Positions 43,192-52,174 of a stretch of DNA of 64,000 nucleotides are shown piece by piece. The DNA is from a filamentous cyanobacterium ESFC-1. GTDB taxonomy: Bacteria > Cyanobacteriota > Cyanobacteriia > Cyanobacteriales > Spirulinaceae. Position numbers and translations under genes: made by a program. The stretch covers positions 4,584,938-4,648,937 of the forward strand of contig KB904821.1 in assembly GCA_000380225.1 (NCBI GenBank), given 5' to 3'. The first letter of the stretch is position 1. Every line of letters starts with the position of its first letter. The notes under the pieces are model-generated. The model was not told where the DNA came from. It was given only the letters and a program-made list of their open reading frames with translations, and did not search any database.

Positions 43192-44346
43192 ATGAGACCA
43201 ATTTATTTAGATAACCACGCCACAACTCCCGTCGATCCGAAAGTCGTTGAAGCGATGTTGCCGTATTTTAGCGAGTATTTTGGCAACCCTTCGAGTATTA
43301 CCCATCATTACGGTTGGGAAGCCGAAGCCGGGGTGAAAAAAGCTAGAGAAATTATCGCCGAAAGTATTAATGCTTCCCCGGAAGAAATCATTTTCACCAG
43401 TGGCGCAACCGAAGCCAATAATCTTGCAATTAAGGGAATTGCTGAAAACTATTTCAATCAAGGACGGCATATTATTACCCTGGCGACGGAACATCATGCG
43501 GTACTCGATCCTTGTGAGTATTTAGAAAAACTGGGTTTTGAAGTGACTTATTTACCGGTTGAAAAGGATGGTTTAATTAATCTCGAAACCTTAGAAAAAA
43601 GTCTGCGGGAAGACACGATTTTGGTGTCGATTATGGCGGCCAATAATGAAATTGGCGTGTTGCAACCCCTGGCTGAAATTGGCGAATTGTGTCGCGATCG
43701 CGGGGTCTTTTTTCATACTGACGCGGCCCAAGCGTTGGGTAAAATTCCTTTGGATGTCCAAGGGATGCAGATTGATGTGATGTCTCTGACGGCGCATAAA
43801 CTGTACGGGCCGAAGGGGATCGGGGCGCTGTATGTGCGACGACGCAACCCTAGAGTGCGCTTGGCGGCACAGTTACACGGGGGAGGTCAAGAAAAGGGGT
43901 TGCGGTCTGGGACGCTGTATCCGCCGCAAATTGTGGGCTTTGGGGAAGCGGTACGGTTAGCCCTAGAAGAAAGGGAGACGGAAGGAAAGCGTCAGCAAGA
44001 GTTGCGCGATCGCCTCTGGGAACAACTTCAGCAACTCGATGAGGTTTATCTCAACGGCCACCCTAGCCAACGGTTACCGGGGAATTTAAACGTGAGTTTT
44101 GCCGGGGTCGATGGGGCGGCATTATTACTGGGGTTACAAAATCAGATCGCTGTGTCTTCGGGTTCTGCTTGTTCGACGACTTCGACTGCGCCTTCTCATG
44201 TTCTCACGGCGTTGGGGCGATCGCAGGATTTGGCTTATGCGTCGTTGCGCTTTGGTTTGGGGCGTTTTACGACAGAGGCAGAGATTGAAATGGCAGGGAA
44301 GGCCGCGATCGCGACGGTACAATCGTTACGCCGGGTTACAGTTTAG
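43192..44346 (+). CDS. iscS: Cysteine desulfurase (IscS/NifS type)
   Basis: 384 residues. It takes sulfur from cysteine for Fe-S clusters, using PLP. The PLP histidine is in TEHHAVLDP, the Schiff-base Lys is in SLTAHKLYGPKG (about 203) and the sulfur-carrying Cys is in SSGSACSTTSTAPSHVLTAL (about 327). The N-terminus MRPIYLDNHATTPVDPKVVE is diagnostic of the group I enzymes. No iscU or suf gene is nearby. Known as IscS or NifS; housekeeping type, because no nif genes surround it. Confidence 0.95.
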   Translation: MRPIYLDNHATTPVDPKVVEAMLPYFSEYFGNPSSITHHYGWEAEAGVKKAREIIAESINASPEEIIFTSGATEANNLAIKGIAENYFNQGRHIITLATEHHAVLDPCEYLEKLGFEVTYLPVEKDGLINLETLEKSLREDTILVSIMAANNEIGVLQPLAEIGELCRDRGVFFHTDAAQALGKIPLDVQGMQIDVMSLTAHKLYGPKGIGALYVRRRNPRVRLAAQLHGGGQEKGLRSGTLYPPQIVGFGEAVRLALEERETEGKRQQELRDRLWEQLQQLDEVYLNGHPSQRLPGNLNVSFAGVDGAALLLGLQNQIAVSSGSACSTTSTAPSHVLTALGRSQDLAYASLRFGLGRFTTEAEIEMAGKAAIATVQSLRRVTV

Positions 44347-44490
44347 TCCTTTGTCCTTTGTCATTTGTCCTTGGTTGTTGGTTGTCGGCAGAATCCTTCA
44401 ATTGGTAATTGCTTCCCTACTCTGGGCGGGGAAACCCCGCCCCTACACGCCCACTGCCGACTGCCCTAAAAACTGATGAGGCGATGACTG
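44346..44490. repeat. Repeat island 3
   Basis: Order: TCCTTTG heptamers (44347-44374), TTGGTTG (44377-44390), AATTGGTAATTG (44399-44411), a GGGCGGGGAAACCCCGCCCC palindrome (44424-44443), CCCACTG heptamers (44451-44465) and an ACTGATGA block (44471-44490). Confidence 0.75.
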
Positions 44491-44917
44491 AAGAAACCCT
44501 TGTCATCCTCCCCATTTCGAGCATAAAATAAAAAAGTGCAGTTTGACCCAGATGAACGCTGCGCTTTTTGAAGACAAGCGCGGTATAATACAGTTCAAAA
44601 GCTCCGGTTGTGCTTGGGCCGCTCCATAGCCTTGCAGTCTTCTTAACCTTCCGTCTGGCTGGCTGGCTGCATCCAGTCTTAAATAATCTTTGCTCCTCTA
44701 GCTGAACGATTGTCGCTGATGGCGCTCGAAGATGCGATCGCTATTCTGACTGCGTTCTCTCTAATAAAGCCCAAGCAACTCAGCTTAAACTCACACTCAA
44801 AGTTCCTAAAGATTGCTATCCGAGAGGGTTGCGCGAGTCGCAATGTTCGGAATAAATTTTAGGACATTTCTCTCCAGGATTTAAATACTGCCTTACAGAA
44901 TTTTTCGAGGAAATTGA
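44491..44917 (+). promoter_or_regulatory. Long leader of rne
   Basis: About 330 bases separate a perfect TATAAT (44584-44589) from the rne ATG. A good -35 is not visible. In cyanobacteria RNase E controls its own mRNA through a long AU-rich leader; this region is of suitable length, but I have not identified a defined cleavage site. It has no gene. Confidence 0.4.
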
Positions 44918-46873
44918 ATGCCAAAGCAAATCATTATTGCAGAGAAAAACCACATTGCTGCCGTCTTTTCAGAAGACCAAATCCAAGAATTAGTCGTCGC
45001 CACGGGAAACCAACAAGTTAGCGATATTTATCTCGGTACAGTCGAGAACGTGATTCCGGGTATTGATGCGGCCTTTGTCAACATTGGCGATGCCGAACGT
45101 AACGGCTTTATGCACGTTTCTGACCTCGGGCCCCTGCGACTCCAACAAAGTGCCGGGGCGATTACCGAACTGCTTGCGCCTCAGCAAACGGTTATGGTGC
45201 AGGTAATGAAAGAACCCACCGGGAATAAAGGGCCGCGTCTCACCGGAAAAGTGAGCTTACCGGGGCGCTACCTGGTGCTGATGCCTTCTGGTCGCGGGGT
45301 GAATCTGTCCCGTCGAATTAAAAACGAAAACGAGCGATCGCGCCTGCGGGCTTTAGCCATTCTGATTAAACCCGCCGGAATGGGCTTATTGGTTCGCACC
45401 GAAGCCGAGGGCAAAAACGAAGAAGCGATCATGGAGGACTTGGAAAACCTCAAAAAACAATGGGAGTCCATCCAACAACAATCAGAAAGCACCAAACCCC
45501 CTGCCCTGCTGAACCGAGACGATGACTTTATCCAGCGCGTCCTGAGAGACATTTACACCAACGATGTGAACCGCATTGTGGTAGATTCTCACTTCGCCCT
45601 CAAGCGGGTCAAACAACAACTGATGAACTGGAGTGGCGGTCGTCCCCCCGAAGGCGTGTTAATCGACCATCACCGAGAACGCCAACACATCCTCGAATAC
45701 TTCCGAGTCAACGCCGCGATTCGCGAAGCCCTCAAACCGAGAGTCGATCTGCCTTCTGGCGGTTACATCATCATCGAACCCACCGAAGCCTTAACGGTGA
45801 TTGATGTCAACTCCGGGTCTTTCACGCGGTCGGCCACCTCCCGCGAAACCGTGTTGTGGACCAACAACGAAGCCGCCCAAGAAATCGCCCGTCAACTGCG
45901 CTTGCGGAACCTCGGCGGCGTGATTGTGATTGACTTCATCGACATGGACACCACTCGCGATCAACTCGAACTACTCAATACTTTTAACAAAGCCCTCAAA
46001 GCCGACAAAGCGAGACCCCAGATCGCGCAGCTTTCAGAATTGGGGTTAGTCGAACTCACCCGCAAACGCCAAGGTAAAAATATTTACGAACTGTTTGGTC
46101 ACGAATGCCCCACCTGTGGCGGTTTGGGTCACCTAGCCCACCTCCCCGGCGAAGGCGGCGATCAACGGTTAGCCGATGCACCCATTTCCTTAGCAACGCC
46201 TTCTAATACTTTGTCCCTGAAACCGATTATCGACAAAGACAAAGATAAACGGGAAGTCGAACCGGAAGTGTTACTGGATTTGCGCGGTGATGACAGCAAC
46301 GGCAACGATTTAGACGTATCTCCTGGCGAAACTGGGACGGGTACTCGTCGCCGTCGTCGCAAACGAATCGGGGAAGGAGAAACGGTCAGTAGTAAACCGA
46401 CCAAAGTTAACAGCACTCCAACTCCGACTCCGACTCCGACTCCGACAAGCGAAAGCTCTGGGGACAGCCCCGAAATAGCTTCACGGGGAAATAACTACGA
46501 TCGCGATCGCTACAGTCGCTCCTCCCGACGCGATCGCCCCGAACCCGAAAAAATCTCGGTAGAAATGACTCCCCTCGAACAAGACATTTATGCCTTGATG
46601 GGCATTTCCCCGTTGATTCGCGCCGATCGAGAAGTCAAAAATCCCAAAGCCGCGATCGTCGATGTCAAAGACCCAGAGGACAGTGCAGAAGATAGCGAAA
46701 CTCGCGCATCTTTTACCGAATCAGAAACGCCTCAGACGACTACTGCGACCCTAGAACCGGAAACCAAAAGCTCCTCAGAAGCCGAAGAAGCCGAAGAAGC
46801 CGAAGACCAAGACAGCAGCGATGCTCGTCCGACGATTCGCCGTCGCCGTCGCCGTTCCTCGGCGCGATCGTAA
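44918..46873 (+). CDS. rne: Ribonuclease E
   Basis: 651 residues. The N-terminal S1-like domain (about 30-130, SDIYLGTVENVIPGIDAAFV), the DNase I-like catalytic part with IVIDFIDMD and VIDVNSGS, and the zinc link ECPTCGG (about 395) are all present. The tail is long and disordered with a PT-rich run (46420-46445) and ends RRRRRRSSARS. The RRRRRRSSA segment is the nonapeptide reported to bind polynucleotide phosphorylase in cyanobacterial RNase E. It starts mRNA decay. rnhB follows on the same strand, 75 bases after the stop. Confidence 0.97.
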   Translation: MPKQIIIAEKNHIAAVFSEDQIQELVVATGNQQVSDIYLGTVENVIPGIDAAFVNIGDAERNGFMHVSDLGPLRLQQSAGAITELLAPQQTVMVQVMKEPTGNKGPRLTGKVSLPGRYLVLMPSGRGVNLSRRIKNENERSRLRALAILIKPAGMGLLVRTEAEGKNEEAIMEDLENLKKQWESIQQQSESTKPPALLNRDDDFIQRVLRDIYTNDVNRIVVDSHFALKRVKQQLMNWSGGRPPEGVLIDHHRERQHILEYFRVNAAIREALKPRVDLPSGGYIIIEPTEALTVIDVNSGSFTRSATSRETVLWTNNEAAQEIARQLRLRNLGGVIVIDFIDMDTTRDQLELLNTFNKALKADKARPQIAQLSELGLVELTRKRQGKNIYELFGHECPTCGGLGHLAHLPGEGGDQRLADAPISLATPSNTLSLKPIIDKDKDKREVEPEVLLDLRGDDSNGNDLDVSPGETGTGTRRRRRKRIGEGETVSSKPTKVNSTPTPTPTPTPTSESSGDSPEIASRGNNYDRDRYSRSSRRDRPEPEKISVEMTPLEQDIYALMGISPLIRADREVKNPKAAIVDVKDPEDSAEDSETRASFTESETPQTTTATLEPETKSSSEAEEAEEAEDQDSSDARPTIRRRRRRSSARS

Positions 46874-46948
46874 TAACGCTAACTTGGCATGATATCAGTC
46901 CTCCTTTATTCTGAGGAGGCTGACGATTGTTTTTTGCTCAAGACTCTT

Positions 46949-47584
46949 ATGGCCAGAACCCTCCGCCCCGTATTTAACTACGCTCACTTACCGGAACTCA
47001 AAACCAACTCCGAATGGATCGCAGGTGTAGACGAAGTGGGGCGGGGGGCTTTATTTGGCCCAGTGGTGGCGGCGGCGGTGATGTTACCGCGATCGTCCCT
47101 CGAACAACTGATGATCGCCGGAGTCCGGGATAGTAAGCAACTGTCTCACAAACGCCGTCAGGACTTAGCCACTCAAATCCGGTCGGTGGCCTTCGATCTT
47201 CGCATTGGTTACGCTACCGCCTCAGAAATTGACGAAATTAACATCTTGCAAGCATCGTTACAAGCCATGGGGCGGTCTATTTTAAAACTGAAGTCGCCCC
47301 CTCATTTATGTCTTGTTGATGGTAAAACCCCGATTCCCGATCTTGCCATTCCCCAGCAAAATATTGTCGGGGGCGATCGCCAATCTTTAATGATTGCCGC
47401 GGCCAGCATTGTTGCGAAAGTGTGGCGAGATGAATGGGTCATGCGTTGGGCTGCCAAATATCCTCAATACGACCTAGCCGCTAACAAAGGTTACGGGACG
47501 CAACGCCATCGCCTCGCCCTCCAACAACACGGGCCTTCTCCCCAACATCGCCGTTCCTTTCGCCCTTGTCAGCCCCAGTCTTAA
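46949..47584 (+). CDS. rnhB: Ribonuclease HII
   Basis: 211 residues from ATG 46949 (MARTLRPVFNYAHLPELKTN). It removes ribonucleotides from DNA. The active site is GVDEVGRGALFGPVVAAAV (Asp-Glu pair) with Asp in LVDGKTPIPDL and MIAAASIVAKVWRDE. The C-terminal NKGYGTQRHRLALQQHGPSP and HRRSF are typical. An ATG at 46889 is in frame but the 20 extra residues span a hairpin (CCTCC/GGAGG) and look unlike the family. It follows rne by 75 bases and may share its transcript. Confidence 0.93.
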   Translation: MARTLRPVFNYAHLPELKTNSEWIAGVDEVGRGALFGPVVAAAVMLPRSSLEQLMIAGVRDSKQLSHKRRQDLATQIRSVAFDLRIGYATASEIDEINILQASLQAMGRSILKLKSPPHLCLVDGKTPIPDLAIPQQNIVGGDRQSLMIAAASIVAKVWRDEWVMRWAAKYPQYDLAANKGYGTQRHRLALQQHGPSPQHRRSFRPCQPQS

Positions 47585-47699
47585 CTGATGGGGAGTTTGA
47601 GGGGCTATAAGTCCCGCGCTATAATCTTTGATGAGCGCGTCGGGATACATGGACACAGAAAAGTCAATTGAAGGGTTCGATGCCCTGAAAATTGACAAT

Positions 47700-48972
47700 C
47701 GTACAGATCGTTGTGTTATGCTATTAGCATAAATATTTTTTACGGTAATGTTGAGAGCGACAAGATACAGAATTTATCCCACCGATGAGCAAAGGCAACA
47801 CCTTGCTCAAAGTTTCGGTTGTTGTAGATTCGCTTGGAATTTTGCTCTCAATCTTACCAACGAAACTTACAAAGCTACAGGGAAAGGTCTGAATCGCTTT
47901 GCTATTCACGCAAGAGATAACTAATCTCAAGAAAGAATACGAGTGGATGAAAGAGCCTTATTCTCAATGTTTGCAGGTTGTAGCGCTAAACTTATCTAGA
48001 GCTTTTATCAATTTCTTTGAGGGTAGAGGCTATTTCCCTCAATTCAAGTCAAAGCACCGTAAGCAGTCAATTAGTTACCCTCAAAATGTTTCTCTTGTTG
48101 AAGATGGGTTGAAGTTCCCAAAGATGGGAATTGTTGATGCTAAGTTACATAGACCTATTGAGGGTAAAATCAAGACAGTAACGGTGTCAATGAATGCGAT
48201 CATGTCAATACTTTGCTTCTGTCTTAGTTGATGATGGAAAAGATACACCAGAACAGTCAACAGAAGGAAAAGCGATTGGTATTGATTTGGGGTTAACTCC
48301 GGCTTGCAATTACGTCGGATGGGTCTAAATTTGATAATCCTAGATGGATAGCGAAGCACGAACGCAACCTAAAAGCTAAACAAAGACGGCTATCCAAAAG
48401 GCAAAAAGGCTCTAACAACCGTAATAAAACCCGTAAGCAAGTAGCCAGCGTTCATAATAAAATATCTCGTTGTCGAGAAGACTTCCATCACAAGCTATCA
48501 CGCAGGATAGTTAACGAAAACCAAGTTATTTGTGTGGAAGATTTAGCTGTTAAGAACATGGTTAAAAATCATTGTCTAGCTAAGGCGATAAGTCAAGTGG
48601 GATGGGGTCAATTCTGTACCATGTTAAAGTACAAAGCTGAATGGGAAGGGAAAGTAACCCTTGAGGTAAACCGTTTCTTCCCTTCCTCAAAGACCTGCAA
48701 CGTCTGCCTCAATCAAGTCAGAAGCCTTCCCCTTGATGTGAGGTTTTGGCAGTGTTATCAGTGCGGGACTAAACATGACCGCGACATAAATGCCGCCAAG
48801 AACATAAGAGATGAAGGACTGCGTATTTTATCCCCCCGAACGCGGGAGATCGCCTATCGCCCAGATGTAAGTCGAGATAGTAGAGGACGAAAGAAGTCTA
48901 CTCGGAGCGCAGTCTGTTGGATAGGAAGCCAGCACGCCGTAATCTTTGATTCGGTGTCTGGTAGTTCACAGG
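47700..48972 (+). mobile_element. Decayed IS200/IS605-type element with tnpB only
   Basis: The left side has a hairpin TTATGCT-ATT-AGCATAA (47716-47732) 14 bases before the tnpB start, as at many IS605-family left ends. The right side ends near 48972 after a hairpin around ACGCCGTAATC...GATTCGGTGT and GTAGTTCAC. No tnpA is present. The end positions are estimates; the exact target sites cannot be fixed without an empty site. Confidence 0.65.
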
Positions 48973-48998
48973 GAAGAAGAACTCATCGAAAGTTCTGA
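47747..48998 (+). pseudogene. tnpB: tnpB (RNA-guided nuclease family) with frameshifts
   Basis: The frame begins MLRATRYRIYPTDEQRQHLA and breaks near 47900, 48200 and 48310. The catalytic pieces survive in separate frames: the Asp in GIDLGL, the Glu in CVEDLAVKNMVKN, the zinc ribbon CNVC...CYQCG and the Asp in HDRDINAAKNI. The last frame runs through to a TGA at 48998. TnpB is a nuclease guided by an RNA made from the element's right end. Three frameshifts make the protein non-functional, though the guide RNA part might still be transcribed. The tail overlaps the flavoprotein gene end by 33 bases. Confidence 0.85.
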
Positions 48999-50438
48999 GC
49001 CTTCTTGGTTTTTCAACTCCTCCGTGGTGAACTCCTCATAATAAGAGCGCTCCGTGTTAACATTCCAGAGGTCGTGTTCTTCACCGAGTAAATTACGAGC
49101 GGCCAACAATCCTGTCAGCATGGAATGGTCTTGGTTGTTGTAGCGGTGCATCCCGTTACGCCCCACGGTTTGCAAGTTCTCAAACGGTTCGAGGAACTCG
49201 CGAATCACCTCTAGGTGTTGGCGATAACTGCGGTCATACACCGGATAAGCCTTGGGTTGGCGAATCACCGTCCCATCTTGAACATCTGGAGGAGTCCCAA
49301 AGCCCAAGTTCACCATTTCTTGGGTTGCGAGGGCGATTAAATCTTCGTCTTTCATCGTCCAGATTTCATCCCCTTCGGTGCAAAAGTATTCCATCCCCAA
49401 GCAAGTTTTCCCTTTTTCGGGAACCATAGCCGGACTCCAGTTTTTGAAGTTTTGGATGCGGCCCACTTTGGCCTCTGGTGCGTGAATGTAAATCCAGTTA
49501 TCGGGAAATAAATCGTCAATGTTCACAATCAAGGCAACAATGAGGAAAGCTCGGTAGGAGAGCGATCGCGCCGCTTGTAAAACCGATTCCGGGGGAGGCG
49601 GATCGAGACGAGACACTAACGCGGTAATGGGCATACTGCTAATGTAATGCTCGGCGACAATTTCTTCGGTGCTTCCCGCTTGTTCGACGGTAATTCCTGT
49701 AATTTGGTGATTCTCGCGGCTAATGCGAGTAACAGTCGCTTCTCGCCACACCTCACTGCCTTTTTCGTTGATAATTTCCTCGAAGCGCTCCCACATCATC
49801 CCCGGCCCTAAAATCGGGTACTGAAAAGACTTAATTAAACTGGTGGTGGCTTTACTTTTGTTTTGGAACAAAGCACTCAAGACTGCCCGCTTCAGGGAAA
49901 CGCCGCGAATACGCTGGATAGCCCATTCTGCTTGAATTTTATTACAAGGAATCCCCCAGACTTTTTCGGTGTAGGTTTTGAAAAAGGTCAAGTACAGACG
50001 ACGACCGAAGCAGTGAGTCACCCAATCTTCAAACGTCTCTACTTCAGGACGACGAATGGCGGCTTTGGCTTTGGCGTTGAGGTAACTCATCAAAATCATA
50101 AAGCTGGTGAAAACCCCTAAATTGCCCAAGGTATTCAGTAACGACAAAGGATAGTCGAAGAACTTGCCTTGATAGTAAATGCGAGACAAGCGGGGAACCT
50201 CGATAAACTCGTCTCCCAAGACTTCGTGCCATAATTCGTTCACCTCACCCACCTTGGTAAAAAAGCGGTGACCGCCAATGTCGAAGCGATAACCCTTGTA
50301 GACTTCAGTACGAGCAATACCTCCTACCTTGTCGCCTTTTTCCAAAACTAGGGTTTGTTTGCCGTTTTTCGTCAGTTCGTAAGCAGCAGTCAGACCCGCC
50401 GGGCCGCCACCAACAATTGCAATTGGGTATTGTTTCAC
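48966..50438 (-). CDS. FAD-dependent oxidoreductase, UDP-galactopyranose mutase-like
   Basis: 490 residues. The dinucleotide fold IAIVGGGPAGLTAAYELTKNG (4-24) with GxGxxG and the second signature DKVGGIARTEVYKGYRFDIGGHRFFTK are those of the amine oxidase/Glf group. The C-terminal RNGMHRYNNQDHSMLTGLLA binds FAD. Mutases and desaturases share this fold, so the reaction is uncertain; the neighbouring polysaccharide cluster favours a sugar-nucleotide role. Its TGA (48966-48968) lies inside the right end of the tnpB element, so the last residues may have been altered by the insertion. Confidence 0.85.
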   Translation of the reverse strand: MKQYPIAIVGGGPAGLTAAYELTKNGKQTLVLEKGDKVGGIARTEVYKGYRFDIGGHRFFTKVGEVNELWHEVLGDEFIEVPRLSRIYYQGKFFDYPLSLLNTLGNLGVFTSFMILMSYLNAKAKAAIRRPEVETFEDWVTHCFGRRLYLTFFKTYTEKVWGIPCNKIQAEWAIQRIRGVSLKRAVLSALFQNKSKATTSLIKSFQYPILGPGMMWERFEEIINEKGSEVWREATVTRISRENHQITGITVEQAGSTEEIVAEHYISSMPITALVSRLDPPPPESVLQAARSLSYRAFLIVALIVNIDDLFPDNWIYIHAPEAKVGRIQNFKNWSPAMVPEKGKTCLGMEYFCTEGDEIWTMKDEDLIALATQEMVNLGFGTPPDVQDGTVIRQPKAYPVYDRSYRQHLEVIREFLEPFENLQTVGRNGMHRYNNQDHSMLTGLLAARNLLGEEHDLWNVNTERSYYEEFTTEELKNQEGSELSMSSSSL

Positions 50439-50938
50439 AGTAAATTTTCCGCCGTTACTTAGAAATTGAATTTTTACTTGGGTGTAAGCCTTGCTGGTGC
50501 GATCGCGTCACCTTATTGATAAAGTTCGGGCTAGGATAATTGCCCCAAACCAGCGCGATCGCCTGCTTTTACGAGTGTACAGCCTTTGACTCTAAACTCC
50601 TGTATTGTTACAGACACTTGCTGCGGTGAATTTACGGATTATAACCTTGCTGACCATCGTTTCTTCTCCATTTTTGAGTAATGACCTTCAAAGCCATTGC
50701 CAGAATATCTAACTGTATTTCTACGATTGTAGAAGTGTCAACCCGAAGATGCAAAGGCTTTAATTAAGCTTTAAAAATAGAGTCTCTTTTGTAGAATTAT
50801 CATAAATCTTGGAAAATTGGGGTTGTTATCCTTGAAATAATCGGTCATTGTTGAAATTGATTTCTGCCTGAAATGATCTGAAAAAACAATTTGTTCTTTT
50901 TGGGTATTTGTCAGGACAAGCATCGCCAAGAATCAACC
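50439..50938. other. Spacer between the flavoprotein and polysaccharide genes
   Basis: 500 bases between divergent genes, AT-rich, with two HIP1-like sites (50499-50506 and 50553-50560). It should hold promoters for both sides. I see no RNA gene or repeat. Confidence 0.5.
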
Positions 50939-52060
50939 ATGAATACTGCTGACTCCCCCCTGATTTCCGTTATTATTCCGGCCTATAATGCTGCTACGTT
51001 TATCGAGCGGACTTTAATTTCTGTCCTGACTCAGACTTATCAAAACTTAGAAATAATCGTTGTTGATGACGGTTCTCAAGATGAAACTGTGGCCATTGTT
51101 CAACATTACGCTCAACAAGACGATCGCCTTCTCTTATTACAACAAGAAAATGCCGGAGTTGCCGCCGCTCGTAACTTCGGTATTCGGGCTTCTAAAGGAG
51201 AATTTATTGCCCCGATTGATGCCGATGATATTTGGTATCCCGAAAATCTTGAAAAGCAAGTAAACTGCGCGATCGCGGGAGGTAAAAAAGTCGGTTTAGT
51301 GTACTCTTGGTCGGTAGATATCGATCAAAATGATGAAACGATAGGGGGCTTTCGCGCTTCGGATGTGGAGGGGGATGTTTACAAAACTTTAGTCTGTCAC
51401 AACTTTTTAGGAAATGCCAGCGCCTCCTTGATTCGTCGTTCTTGTTTAAACAAAGTGGGCTATTATGACAGCAATCTCAAAGCCCAAAATGCTCAAGGGT
51501 GCGAAGATTGGGATTTATATTTACGCATTGCTAATATTGCTGATTATGCCGTAGTTCCAGAATTTTTAGTGGGTTATCGCAAACTCCGCAACAGTATGTC
51601 TCGTAACTATGACACCATGAAGCGATCGCACGATCTCGTTATGGCTGCGGTGTCTGAATCTCGCCCCCATCTTCCGAACTTTTTATACAGTATTTCTCGC
51701 AGTAACCTGTACACTTATTTTGCCCACCAAAGCGCCAGTAGTGCTGATTGGGACAATACCCTATTTTGGGTGAAAAAAGCCGTCCAAGCACACGGATTAT
51801 TATCCTTAATCCGCATCGGGACTTACCGCTTGCTCCTCAGCGCCTTTTTAGCAAGTTTCCGCTCCCCCAATCCCCCAATTTCAGAGGCGATCGCGCCAAC
51901 CCAAAATTTGACCCTAAAACAAATTAAACAACAAAAAAGCAAGTTATTTTTGATGTTATTTGTCGGTAACATTTTCCATCAAACCATCGATCGCTTATCG
52001 GGATGGGCGATCGCGTCCCATCAAGCCAAGAAACTACGCTTGGCTAACCTTCTGAAATAA
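50939..52060 (+). CDS. Glycosyltransferase family 2
   Basis: 373 residues from ATG 50939 (MNTADSPLISVIIPAYNAAT). GT-A fold markers: IIVVDDGSQDET, FIAPIDADDIWYPENLEKQV (the DxD motif region) and CEDWDLYLRI. The C-terminus (about 290-373) is helical and lacks a membrane anchor. The donor and acceptor sugars cannot be told. It opens a plus-strand cluster with an ABC exporter and more transferases that together should build and export a polysaccharide or glycolipid. A TTG 48 bases upstream is in frame. Confidence 0.88.
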   Translation: MNTADSPLISVIIPAYNAATFIERTLISVLTQTYQNLEIIVVDDGSQDETVAIVQHYAQQDDRLLLLQQENAGVAAARNFGIRASKGEFIAPIDADDIWYPENLEKQVNCAIAGGKKVGLVYSWSVDIDQNDETIGGFRASDVEGDVYKTLVCHNFLGNASASLIRRSCLNKVGYYDSNLKAQNAQGCEDWDLYLRIANIADYAVVPEFLVGYRKLRNSMSRNYDTMKRSHDLVMAAVSESRPHLPNFLYSISRSNLYTYFAHQSASSADWDNTLFWVKKAVQAHGLLSLIRIGTYRLLLSAFLASFRSPNPPISEAIAPTQNLTLKQIKQQKSKLFLMLFVGNIFHQTIDRLSGWAIASHQAKKLRLANLLK

Positions 52061-52174
52061 AGCTGGAGAAGCCCCAGAAATACTGCCGATCTAGGAGTTG
52101 CTACGGCAGGATAGGCAACGTATAACTAGAATAAACGGGTGCAACTTCTAACATTTGCTTAAAGGGGACTTTGG

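Noticed and set aside
44491-44917. Possible tRNA or small RNA in the rne leader
   Set aside because: No cloverleaf or T-loop consensus could be found; the stretch is better explained as the rne leader.
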